Shown: positions 25,439 to 33,830 of the stretch, in pieces | Position numbering within the stretch: the stretch's first letter is position 1 | Layout of the letters: each line of letters begins with the position of its first letter | Assembly (NCBI RefSeq): GCF_010548275.1 | Contig: NZ_JAAGLT010000049.1 | Coordinates: forward strand, 1 to 39,915 | Length of the DNA stretch: 39,915 nt | DNA from: Streptomyces sp. SID12488 | GTDB lineage: Bacteria > Actinomycetota > Actinomycetes > Streptomycetales > Streptomycetaceae | Direction: 5' to 3' | Notes under the pieces: model-generated | Told to the model about the DNA's origin: nothing | What the model saw: the letters and a program-made list of their open reading frames with translations, nothing else | The model's database searches: none | Position numbers and translations under genes: made by a program

Positions 25439-26135
25439 CGACGCCTCAAGGCCGCTCCGACGCCCACCCTGGCCACACGACTGACCCGTACTCAGCTCCA
25501 GGCTGCCCTCAAGCGTGCTGGCCGCAAGCGCGGCATCGGAGGCGGACGCCGACCGCCTCCGCGACGTCTTCCGCGCCGACTGGGCCCACCAACCGCCGCT
25601 GGTCGAGGACGCCCTCGGCAAGCAGATGCTCGCCCTCCTCATCCAGCTGGAAGCCGCCTGCACCGCCACCGACCAACTCGGCGAGGCGGTGGAAGAGGCG
25701 TTCCCTCAGCACCCGGACGCCGAGATCCTGCTGAGCTTCCCCGGACTCGGCATCCAGCTCGCCGCCCGGATCCTCGCCGAGATCGGGGACGACCACACCC
25801 GCTTGAGCGACGCCCGCGGTCTGAAGGCGTACGACGGCGCCTCACCCGTCACCAGGGCCTCCGGGAAGAAGTCGTCCATCACACGGTGGTGGGTGAAGAA
25901 CGACCGGCTCAACCACGCCGGCTACCTGTGGGCCTTCTCCTCACTGCGTGCCTCCGCAGGTGCCAACGCCCATTACCGGCGACGACGCGAGCATGGCGAC
26001 TGGCACGCCGCCGCCCAGCGCAACCTCTTCAACCGCATGATCGGCCAGCTCTACCACTGCCTTCAGAAGCGTGAACTCTTCGATGAGCAGTCGGCGTTCC
26101 CCGTGCCGTCGCCGACAGAGGCAGCAGCCGCGTGA
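25439..26135 (+). pseudogene. IS110-family transposase, 5'-truncated and frameshifted
   Basis: The first frame gives APTPTLATRLTRTQLQAALK and RAGRKRGI. After a shift near 25540 the second gives EADADRLRDVFRADWAHQPP, ILLSFPGLGIQLAARILAEI and LKAYDGASPVTRASGKKSSI. RLNHAGYLWAFSSLRASAGA continues to PSPTEAAAA and a TGA at 26133-26135. The IS116/IS110/IS902 C-terminal domain (PGLGxxxAARILAEIGD, YDGASPVTxxSG, with the conserved Ser) is intact. The N-terminal DEDD nuclease half is absent. Full-length members have about 400 residues. Confidence 0.82.
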
Positions 26136-26184
26136 CCAGTGAAGACGCCTTGCTAGCGGTGGCAAGGAAGCAGATCATTCGCCC

Positions 26185-26493
26185 ATGAGACCCGAAGTGC
26201 AGACGTTCGTCGCCAACGGCCCGCTTCCTGACTGGGACGCGAGCGAAGAAGAGATCGGCAGACGCGTTCAGCAGCTCAACGCGATCCCGAAGCCGATCAC
26301 GGGAGGGGAAGCCCAGGCGCTCGTCTCCTGCTTCGGACCGGACGACTGCTACGGCGTCGCCTGGACGCTCCTCCACGTCATCGAGACCGGCCCGAACCCC
26401 GTGCTCACCACCCAGCCCGTCATCGACGCCAACGAGTGGCACCAGCGGCTCTACGACCGCGCCGTGAACGGAGGACTCATCCCTAGAACTTGA
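26185..26493 (+). CDS. conserved-looking hypothetical protein, 102 aa
   Basis: I cannot name a family. The sequence begins MRPEVQTFVANGPLPDWDAS and continues EEEIGRRVQQLNAIPKPITG, GEAQALVSCFGPDDCYGVAW, TLLHVIETGPNP and DANEWHQRLYDRAVNGGLIP. It is soluble, acidic and compact with no signal peptide, and codon usage is regular. An AAGGAAG lies 18 bases or so upstream, which is long. It is 49 bases downstream of the IS110 relic, so it may be a survivor of the pre-insertion locus. Confidence 0.6.
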   Translation: MRPEVQTFVANGPLPDWDASEEEIGRRVQQLNAIPKPITGGEAQALVSCFGPDDCYGVAWTLLHVIETGPNPVLTTQPVIDANEWHQRLYDRAVNGGLIPRT

Positions 26494-26765
26494 TGGCATA
26501 GCAACGTGAGGTGTCTGCTCTCATGCACGGCAGCCGCCGCAGTCACCCGATCGACTGACTTCTCGACGAGATCGGGACGACGGCAGTCGCGTCCCTTCTC
26601 GTGATCGCTGGGACGGACAAATTCGCACTGCCATCCAGGTAGACGGTCGGCTTGGTGACGCCCCGAGGCTGCCTCGCGGGTTTGAGCCCGGTGCCGCGAC
26701 TGACGAACCTGGCGAAGAGTCGTGTCTTACCGGCTCGAGGCGCGGCCAACCGCCCCCGCTACGTC

Positions 26766-27566
26766 CTACTTCTCCTCCGGCTCCCAGGCGCGGAGCAGGT
26801 CGAGCAGCCCTGCGTCTCCGTCAACGTGCAAGGAGTCGGCCTGGATCCGGTCGTACAGGTAGAGGACCAGCTCACTGGCCGTACCGTGGACGGAGGCGCC
26901 GGCTGCGTCCGAGTCTTCGCCGGTCGCGGCGGTGGGCGCGGGGATGCGGGTGGTGCGTGCGCCGTCGCCGTCGACAGTGAGGCGCCAGGAGCGGCCCTCG
27001 GCGGCGTGGAAGTCGAAGGCCGTGGGCTTGTGCGGCCAGGCACTCGGCGTTGCGCAGACGGTGAACAGGAACTCCTCCACACCGTCGAGTGCCAGCTCGA
27101 CCGGCAGCGGCTGCGGGGCGCCCCCGGCGAGCTGGGCGTCGTAGGTGTGCACCGCGGTCTCCTGGACCCGGTGCCGGGCGGTGCCGCCGGCGGTCTGCGG
27201 TGACTGCGACGCGGGCCACCACGTCCAGCAACCGCTCTCCGGTCCCGCCGCGCGCAGGGCGCCCAGCAGAAGCTGCGTCGACGCGTCCAGCCAGGCCAGC
27301 AGGGCCTCACGCTCCTGCGGCACTTCCAGAGCGGCGCGCGCAGCGACGGCCTCGGCCGGGGGAGCGTCGGCAGGCCCCGCGCCGACGATGGCGGCCCAGA
27401 AACGATCTCCCCCACCAAGGTGCTTCACCAGATCGAACAGCATCCACCCGGGGCAGGTCGGAACCTGCGCGTCGAGACCGGGCGCGGCGGCGACCACGGC
27501 GCGGAAGGCGGTCGACCGTTCATCGATCAGTCGCAACAGGTCAGGGAACTCAAGATTCTTTTCCAC
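26766..27566 (-). CDS. maleylpyruvate isomerase-family (MDMPI-type) protein
   Basis: A 266-residue DinB-like protein of the mycothiol-dependent maleylpyruvate isomerase group. The N-terminal four-helix domain reads VVAAAPGLDAQVPTCPGWML, FDLVKHLGGGDRFWAAIV and RHRVQETAVHTYDAQLAGG. The histidines of KHLGG and ETAVHTYD match the metal-binding set. The C-terminal MDMPI_C-like domain reads DGVEEFLFTVCATPS, WRLTVDGDG, GTASELVLYLYDRIQADSLH and LLDLLRAWEPEEK. Start GTG 27566 lacks a clear ribosome site. Members of this group do thiol- or metal-dependent chemistry that is rarely defined. No operon partner is seen. Confidence 0.8.
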   Translation of the reverse strand: MEKNLEFPDLLRLIDERSTAFRAVVAAAPGLDAQVPTCPGWMLFDLVKHLGGGDRFWAAIVGAGPADAPPAEAVAARAALEVPQEREALLAWLDASTQLLLGALRAAGPESGCWTWWPASQSPQTAGGTARHRVQETAVHTYDAQLAGGAPQPLPVELALDGVEEFLFTVCATPSAWPHKPTAFDFHAAEGRSWRLTVDGDGARTTRIPAPTAATGEDSDAAGASVHGTASELVLYLYDRIQADSLHVDGDAGLLDLLRAWEPEEK

Positions 27567-28033
27567 GCGGGATGTCTATCACCGTGTGCCGGTGATCGGA
27601 CAGCGTTTTTCACAGTCGCCGCCGGTTGGCCATTGCGGACGTCCTCGCCTCCCACCGCTCGGGTGACAGGCTGCGCACTGCTGCGAGGGCGCTGGTGGTG
27701 GAGGTACGCCAGGTGTCGTGCCTGTGGGTGCTCTGGCCTCGCCGTGCGGCCGGGCACCTCGGCGACGTGACGTCCACCCGGTGCGCGCGGTCATGCTGCC
27801 ACTCGATGTGATGGACGCGGAGGTCACGACGGCGGGGGAGGACCGGTCGGGTCGGGAGTTCAGGTGACTCCCGTTCGACCAGCACTCCTCAAGTTCGGAA
27901 CAACAACAACAGTCACTTAAACCCGACATGGCTGCAGCTGGGATGACAGCCAGCGGGGATGTGACCTGCCTGGTCGGGTCGCGGTGAGCGCGGGGCTGTA
28001 CGCGGTGCTGCGGCGGGCCGGCCGGGCCTGCGT
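27567..28033. other. gap without a recognisable gene
   Basis: Frames on both strands are short, Arg-rich shadows. No RNA gene or hairpin stands out. The interval separates the upstream end of the MDMPI-type gene from the stop of the RecQ-like gene. Confidence 0.5.
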
Positions 28034-29716
28034 CTAGGGAGTGGCTGTGAGCAGGTTCTTCTCCAGGATTACCGGCAGTGACAGGGTTCGGTAGCCGACC
28101 GAGGCGAACAGGACGGTGATCCGGTTTTCCTCCTCGCTGAGGACCTCGCCGTCACCCCACTGCGGGTGGTGGACCGCGGTGCCGGGCGGAAACGGGTGGT
28201 CGTGGCGCGTGGGTGAGGCGGGCCGGGGGAGGGACAGGTCGGCGACGGCGCCTACCGCGGCTTCGGCGCCGGTGGGTCGCTGTTCGCATCGGTCGCAGTT
28301 GCCGCAGGGGGAGTCGAGGTGCTCGCCGAAGTAGCCGAGCAGGAAACGCCGTCGGCAGCCGGTGGTCTCGGCCAGGCCGCGCATCATGTCGACCCGGGAG
28401 CGTTCCATGCTCTCGTGCGCGGTGCCCAACTCCACGGCCCGCGTGACGGTTTCCTCCGCATCGGCCCCGGGGACCGGGGCCACCTTTCCGTGTTCCGTGG
28501 TGAGGGCTCCGGCACTCTCCAGGAGGTTGAGGACGGCGGTCAGCCGGCCGGCGGACAGGCCGGTCTCCTCCTGGAGTTCCGTCGGTGTCACCGGCGTCGC
28601 ACGTTCCCGTACGAGGCGGGAGACGTCGGCGATGGTGTCCGCGTCCGGGCGGCCGGTGGAGAAGAACTTCTGCAGGCCCAGGTCCTCGACGCGGTAGTGC
28701 AGGATGGCCCGGGACGCCTTGCCGTCCCGGCCCGCCCGGCCTATCTCCTGGTAGTAGGCGTCGAGGGACCCGGGCACCGAGGCGTGCAGCACGAACCGTA
28801 CGTCGGGCTTGTCGATGCCCATGCCGAATGCCGAGGTGGCCACCACCACGTCCAACCCGCCGCCGAGAAACTGGTCGTGGACCGCGCCGCGGTCGGCCGA
28901 CCGGCTGCCCGCGTGGTAGGCGGCGGCGCTCAGGCCGAGTTCGCTCAGCTCGGCGGCGTACGCCTCGGCGTCCTTGCGGGTGGCGACGTACACGATGCCC
29001 GGCTTGGGCTCGCCCGCAGCCCGCTCCACCACGGCGCGCCGCTTGGCCGCGTTGTCCAGGAAGTGGGTGACCTCCAGGCGGATGTTGGGCCGGTCGAACC
29101 CGGCCACCACCTCGTGGGCCTTGCGCATGCCGAGCTGCTCGACGATGTCGGCTCGCACCGGTGCGGCGGCGCTGGCGGTGAGGGCGAGGATGGGAGGGCG
29201 CCCGATGCTCTCGGCGGCCTGCCGGAGCCTGAGGTAGTCCGGCCGGAAGTCGTGGCCCCAGGAGGACACGCACTGCGCCTCGTCCACGACGAAGAGGGAC
29301 GGTCGCAGCGCGGCCAGCCGCTCCAGCACGTCCTGCTTGGCGAGCTGTTCCGGGGCGAGGAAGAGAAACCGGGCCGTTCGGTCTCTCACACTCTCCCATG
29401 CCTGCTCGTTCTGCGCCCTGGACATCGACGAGTTGACGGCGACAGCGGTCTGGCCGCTGTTGCGCAGCAGTCCGGCGATCTGGTCCCGCTGGAGAGCGAT
29501 CAACGGTGACACGACGAGTGTCGGACCGGGGAGCAGCATGCCCGGCACCTGGTACACCGCCGACTTGCCCGAGCCGGTCGGCATCACCACCATGGCGTCC
29601 CTGCGGCGCATGACCGCTTTCATCGCGGTGAGCTGGCCGGGACGCAACTCGTCCCATCCGAAGGCCACCCGCGCGGCTCTGCGGAGACGGCGGGCGACGA
29701 ACAGGCTGATCGGCAA
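28034..29716 (-). CDS. RecQ-family ATP-dependent DNA helicase
   Basis: The start is TTG 29716 with GGGGAG five bases upstream; the much longer upstream frame shows no protein sense. The 560-residue helicase has motif 0 (FGWDELRPGQLTAMKAVM), Walker A MPTGSGKSAVYQVP (K51), motif II VDEAQCVSSWGHDFRPDY (residues 144-161), motif III LALTASAA, motif V VVVATSAFGMGIDKPDVR and motif VI YYQEIGRAGRDGKAS. The RecQ zinc site follows (GCRRRFLLGYFGE, SPCGNCDRCEQ). The C-terminal 60 residues form a small SH3-like module (HHPQWGDGEVLSEEENRITV) in place of an HRDC domain. Motif II is DEAQ where most RecQ proteins have DEAH. It would unwind DNA in repair or recombination. Confidence 0.9.
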   Translation of the reverse strand: MPISLFVARRLRRAARVAFGWDELRPGQLTAMKAVMRRRDAMVVMPTGSGKSAVYQVPGMLLPGPTLVVSPLIALQRDQIAGLLRNSGQTAVAVNSSMSRAQNEQAWESVRDRTARFLFLAPEQLAKQDVLERLAALRPSLFVVDEAQCVSSWGHDFRPDYLRLRQAAESIGRPPILALTASAAAPVRADIVEQLGMRKAHEVVAGFDRPNIRLEVTHFLDNAAKRRAVVERAAGEPKPGIVYVATRKDAEAYAAELSELGLSAAAYHAGSRSADRGAVHDQFLGGGLDVVVATSAFGMGIDKPDVRFVLHASVPGSLDAYYQEIGRAGRDGKASRAILHYRVEDLGLQKFFSTGRPDADTIADVSRLVRERATPVTPTELQEETGLSAGRLTAVLNLLESAGALTTEHGKVAPVPGADAEETVTRAVELGTAHESMERSRVDMMRGLAETTGCRRRFLLGYFGEHLDSPCGNCDRCEQRPTGAEAAVGAVADLSLPRPASPTRHDHPFPPGTAVHHPQWGDGEVLSEEENRITVLFASVGYRTLSLPVILEKNLLTATP

Positions 29717-30430
29717 AGGGACTCCCCAAGCGGTTGCGCGCGACCGGGGCACAACCGGACGGGCGGTGGTGGGTCTAGTGCCCGCCCCGGCCCGAAGCAG
29801 TCCGATCGCCGGGCGCGGACTGCGACGGCACACTCGCGGCAGGCCCGCGAGCGTCACGACTGTCTTCAGGGGCTTCTGCCTCGACCGTGTTGCCGGGCAC
29901 GGCCACCAGTCCTTGCCCATCTGCGCGACGCAAGGAGCCCCGGCTGCGGCTTGCGGAGACCGCCGGGGAACGGCTTCTCGCCCTGGCGCGGGGCTGGTAC
30001 GAGACACGGGGCTCGTACGAGAGGGGCGCGGTCGAGGAGTCGCGGCGCAGGACGGGCGCGCCGGGCCCGGCGGTGTGTGAGGGTGCCAGGCATCCCTCAC
30101 ACTGTGCCGCACCGGTTCTAGCCGCAGGTCCGGTAGTTGCAGCCCGTGATACGTCCACTTTCGGTGCCGTCGGTGCCGTCGGTGCCGTCGGTGAAGTGGT
30201 GGTAGCGGTCGCTGTCGCGCGAGAGATACATGCGGTGGCTGGTGCGATGTAGTAGGACTCGCTCGAAGCCAAGAGCCAGGGGTCGAGGAATTCGGCCCAG
30301 ATGAACCCGGTGTACCCGTCGAAGGCAGGCGGAAGCGGGTGGTCACGAATGAGTGGAGGGTGCCTCCCCCTGAGTGGTGGTCACGCTGAAACTGGATCTG
30401 CTTGATCCGGAGGAGGCGAGAAGGCCGCCG
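29717..30430. other. 714-base gap with a possible secreted-protein tail
   Basis: No complete gene is visible. On the minus strand near 30120-30330, frames give GYTGFIWAEFLDPWLLASS and, one frame over, MYLSRDSDRYHHF, three TDG repeats and CNYRTCG before a TAG at 30119-30121. This could be the C-terminal relic of a small secreted SH3-like protein. The evidence is weak. Confidence 0.35.
30161..30187. repeat. three copies of a 9-bp unit
   Basis: TCGGTGCCG is present three times head to tail from 30161, followed by a partial TCGGTG. It is in frame with the possible Thr-Asp-Gly repeat tail on the minus strand. Confidence 0.85.
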
Positions 30431-30775
30431 ATGGCGATGAAGGACTATTCGGACGAGTTCAAGGCCGATGCCGTGGCCCTTCACGAGTCCACATAGGGGG
30501 CGACCTACAAGAGCATCGCCGTCGATCCGGGCGTCAACCGGGCGACCCTGCGTGAGTGGGTGCTGCGGGACCGCGAACGCCGTGGCATCACCGGCCCGGC
30601 TGCGAAGCCGAGCTCCCCGACTCGGGAGGCGGTGCCGTCCGCTGATCCGCATGAGCGGATGCGGCAGCTGGAGGCGAGGGTGGCCGAGCTTGAGACGAGT
30701 GAGCGCGAGCTCGCCACCGAGCGGGACATCCTCCGCAAGGCGGCCAAGTATTTCGCCGGAGAGACGAACTGGTGA
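30431..30775 (+). pseudogene. IS3-family OrfA with in-frame TAG
   Basis: From ATG 30431 the frame reads MAMKDYSDEFKADAVALHES, T, then TAG (30494-30496), then GATYKSIAVDPGVNRATLRE, WVLRDR and the leucine-zipper-like RMRQLEARVAELETSEREL to RDILRKAAKYFAGETNW. This is a normal IS3 (IS51/IS150-like) OrfA apart from one nonsense codon at residue 22. OrfA supplies the helix-turn-helix and oligomerisation zipper. The overlap with orfB (TGGTGATCAG, 4 bases) is the usual arrangement. Confidence 0.84.
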
Positions 30776-31673
30776 TCAGCCGCTTCCAGTTCGTTGACGA
30801 CCACCGGGACACCTACGAGGTGAAGCGGCTCTGCCAGGTCCTGGACGTGAACCGGTCCAGCTTCTACAAGTGGCTCGCCGGCGCCGAGGCCCGGGCCACC
30901 CGCCGGCACAAGGACCGGATCCTGGCCGAGGAGGTCCACGAGGTCCACGAGGTCCACGAGGTCCACGAGGTCCACGAGGTCCACGAGGTCCACGAGGTCC
31001 ACAGCGAGTCTGGCGGCGCCTACGGCTCCCCGCGAGTGACGGCCGAGCTCCGCGAAAAAGGGCGGCGGGTCAGCGAGAAGAGGGTCGTCCGGATCATGCG
31101 GACTTTCTCCATCACCGGCATCCGCCTGCGCACCACGATCCCGGACCCGGCAGACTCGCCTGTCCCGGACCTGTTCCAGCGGGACTTCACCGCCACCGAG
31201 ACAGGGCGCAAATACATGGGCGACATCACGTATCTCCCTCTCGCAGGCAGGGAGTTCCTCTATCTCGCGACCGTGCTGGACTGCTTCAGCCACAAGGTCG
31301 TCGGCTGGTCCATCGCCGACCACATGCGCACCGGCCGGGTCACCGACGTACTGCGGATGGCAGCCGCGACCCGCGGCCGCCTGGACGGCGCCGTGTTCCA
31401 CTCCGACCACGGGTCCCAGGGTACGGCTCCCGGGCCTTCGCCGGCCTCTGTGACCAGCTCGGGGTCACCCGGTCGATGGGCATGGTCGGCACCAACGCCG
31501 ACGACGCGGCCTGCGAGATATTCCACGCCTCCCTGAACTGCGAGACCCTCCAGGGCGCCCACGACTACGGCGACGCTGGCACCTGCCGCACCGTCTTCGC
31601 CTGGCTGACCCGCTACAACACCCGCCAACGGCCACCTCAGCCCCAACGAATACGAGCGCCGACATCCCACCGC
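30772..31673 (+). pseudogene. IS3-family OrfB (DDE transposase) with frameshift and repeat expansion
   Basis: The reading starts FQFVDDHRDTYEVKRLCQVL, VNRSSFYKWLAGAEA and RHKDRILAE. It then enters eight EVH repeats where relatives have one, then SESGGAYGSPRVTAELREKG. The rve core shows GRKYMGDITYLPLAGREFLY (first Asp) and GAVFHSDHGSQ (second Asp). A frame break near 31420 follows, and it resumes YGSRAFAGLCDQLGVTRSMG and DDAACEIFHASLNCETL (Glu) with a decayed tail. Two extra bases (CAGGGTACGG) explain the frame break. The element cannot encode a working transposase. Confidence 0.86.
30931..31002 (+). repeat. eight perfect copies of GAGGTCCAC, coding (Glu-Val-His)8
   Basis: The 72-base array is exact, in frame, and lies inside the OrfB linker between the helix-turn-helix and the DDE core. 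IS3 relatives have a single EVH or IHE at this point (IREVHADSGGTYGSPR type), so seven extra units were added. Confidence 0.95.
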
Positions 31674-31886
31674 TAAACTCACGCTCGCCGCGTGATCAGT
31701 AACCGCGTGCCCACCTTTACGAGGGAAGGCCCACTCGCGAAAGCGCGAGGCTAGATCCAGCGTCTTCGCCAAGGCGGGCAACTGAGCCTGTCCAACACAA
31801 AGGGGGCACGATGGCGCGTGAGGAACTGACCCGACTCCACCCAACTCGAGGCAGTCCGGAGCCTCTATAGGCTCGGAACGGTTCAC

Positions 31887-31900
31887 TTCAAGATCTTGAA
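31887..31900. promoter_or_regulatory. 14-bp perfect palindrome upstream of the ThDP gene
   Basis: TTCAAGATCTTGAA is self-complementary and AT-rich. It ends 65 bases before the ThDP enzyme start, in a 289-base intergenic region with no gene. The placement suggests a repressor or activator site for the two-gene unit. Confidence 0.55.
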
Positions 31901-31965
31901 ACGGCCGTGTTCCTGTGGAAAAGTAATGATCCGGCCTGTCCAAATGGAAGAGTTGGTGTTACGCC

Positions 31966-33762
31966 ATGCTTTCCGAGGTTGGCTCCCATCTGGCCGGAAG
32001 CGGCAAAAGGTTGTTTTCCGACCACTTGCTCCGGGTGTTGAAACACAGCAGCGTTGACACATTGTTCTGCGTCCCCGGAAGCGCCATCGGCCCATTGCTG
32101 GATCGAACCCTCACCGACGTGGACCTGCGGCTCGTTGTAGCGCGGCACGAGTCGGGTGCGGTGGCCATGGCGGACGGCTACGCGCGCGCGACCGGCAGGC
32201 TGGGTGTCGCCCTGGTGACCAGCGGGCCCGGAGCGTTGAACGCCCTGCCCCACCTGGCGGTCGCCCAGGCGGACGGTTCACCGGTACTCCTGATCAGCGG
32301 CGCGGTGGCCCGAAGTCATCACGGGCGCGGAGGCTTCCAGGAAGGGGCCGAGGACGGGGTGGACGTGGTCGGCGCGTTGGGGCGGTGCGCCAAGTACAGC
32401 AGAGAGATCGGCAACTCCCACTCCGCCCCACAACTGGTCGACAACGCTGTGCGCCAAGCGTTGACCGCCCCTCGCGGAGCCGCGCACCTGAGCGTTCCTG
32501 TAGACCTGTTCACCGAGGATGTCGATTCCGGTGAGTTCGGCGGGAAATCGATCTTGCCGTCCGAAACGATCCTCCTTGGCGGAGTCGCCGAGGTCGCGCG
32601 TGCGCTGCTGGCCGCCGAACGCCCCATGTTGGTGCTGGGAAACGGGGCACGCGAAGCCCTCAGATCCGATCCGGGCCTGGGCAAGGCGCTCGCGGGGTTC
32701 GCCGATCGGTTCGCCGTTCCGACCGCGACCACGATGAAGGCCAAAGGGCTTTTTCCCGAAACCCGTCCGCAGGCCCTGGGTGTGATGGGGGTCGGTGGTT
32801 CCCGCCGAGCGCACGCCTACCTGACACGGAACCCTCCTGACGTGGTCGTAGTGGTCGGCAGTGGCCTCGGGGAATGGGCGAGCGCCAATTGGTCTCCCGC
32901 ACTGCGGGGAACACGGGCGTTGGTGCAGGTCGACGTAGACCCGGCGAAGATCGGCCGTGCCTACCCGGTGGACCACGCAGTGCACGCCGACGCGGGGGAG
33001 TTCCTGCGTGCCGTGCTGGCGGCGGCGGACGCGTCTGCCACCCACCGGCCCCACCAGGAGCCGTTGCGCCGTCGACGTGATGCGCTCGAGGACCTGCCGG
33101 ATGTCGTCGCCGAGGCCTCGGTCGCCGAACTCGGTGCCGTGCCGGTCACACCGCAGGCTCTGATGCACCACCTCCAGCGTTGGACGGCGGGTATCCCGGA
33201 GGCGCTGGTGTTCGTCGACATAGGGAACAGCACCGGGTGGTTCACGCAGCGGGTGGCGGTCGATCCGCCGTCGCAGGTGCACTGCCCGCTGGGGATGGCG
33301 AGCATGGGCTGGGCCAGCGCCGCTGTGATCGGTGCCAAGCTCGCCCGGCCGGAGGCGACCTGCGTGACGGTCACCGGCGACGGCGGCTTCCTGATGAACG
33401 CCACGGAGATCGCCACCGCGGCCCGGCTGAGGGTCGGGGCCATCTGGGTGGTCCTCGACGACAACTCCTTCAACATGGTGCGACAAGGCATGGACCATTC
33501 ATTCCCCGAGACCATGCGCACCACCGACGAGGACTTCGGGCTGGGCGGCCCGAACCTGGTCGGGCTGGCCGAGAGCCTGGGTGCGCGAGCATGGCCCGTC
33601 CGCGTCCCCGACCAGATCCCGATCGCACTCGGCCGGGCGAGACGCGCCGCTGAACAGGATCCGGGCCCGCAGGTGATCTGCGTGAGCATCGACCGCGACG
33701 AGCCGGGCCCCTTCCGGGACCGCAACGAATCAGTCGGCCTTTCCTTCCGAGCGCCTCACTGA
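31966..33762 (+). CDS. thiamine-diphosphate-dependent enzyme, acetolactate-synthase-like
   Basis: A 598-residue protein with the full three-domain ThDP layout. The pyrimidine-binding domain has VARHESGAVAMADGYARATG with catalytic E62, and ALVTSGPGALNAL. The middle domain shows LVLGNGAREAL and RALVQVDVDPAKIGRAYPVD. The PP domain shows PLGMASMGWASAAVIGAKLA and the ThDP motif GDGGFLMNATEIATAARLRV at about 470-490, closing with DDNSFNMV. The family includes acetolactate synthase and benzoylformate decarboxylase-type enzymes that form acyl-anion equivalents. No small regulatory subunit gene is near, which argues against housekeeping acetolactate synthesis. GGAAGAG lies 13 bases upstream of the ATG. 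The next gene starts 68 bases on, so the pair is a likely operon. Confidence 0.87.
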   Translation: MLSEVGSHLAGSGKRLFSDHLLRVLKHSSVDTLFCVPGSAIGPLLDRTLTDVDLRLVVARHESGAVAMADGYARATGRLGVALVTSGPGALNALPHLAVAQADGSPVLLISGAVARSHHGRGGFQEGAEDGVDVVGALGRCAKYSREIGNSHSAPQLVDNAVRQALTAPRGAAHLSVPVDLFTEDVDSGEFGGKSILPSETILLGGVAEVARALLAAERPMLVLGNGAREALRSDPGLGKALAGFADRFAVPTATTMKAKGLFPETRPQALGVMGVGGSRRAHAYLTRNPPDVVVVVGSGLGEWASANWSPALRGTRALVQVDVDPAKIGRAYPVDHAVHADAGEFLRAVLAAADASATHRPHQEPLRRRRDALEDLPDVVAEASVAELGAVPVTPQALMHHLQRWTAGIPEALVFVDIGNSTGWFTQRVAVDPPSQVHCPLGMASMGWASAAVIGAKLARPEATCVTVTGDGGFLMNATEIATAARLRVGAIWVVLDDNSFNMVRQGMDHSFPETMRTTDEDFGLGGPNLVGLAESLGARAWPVRVPDQIPIALGRARRAAEQDPGPQVICVSIDRDEPGPFRDRNESVGLSFRAPH

Positions 33763-33830
33763 CCATCACCTGAGCCATCGATACGCCCCCGACCATCCTC
33801 CCCAGTCGGCACCGAGTAAGGAGTACGCCC

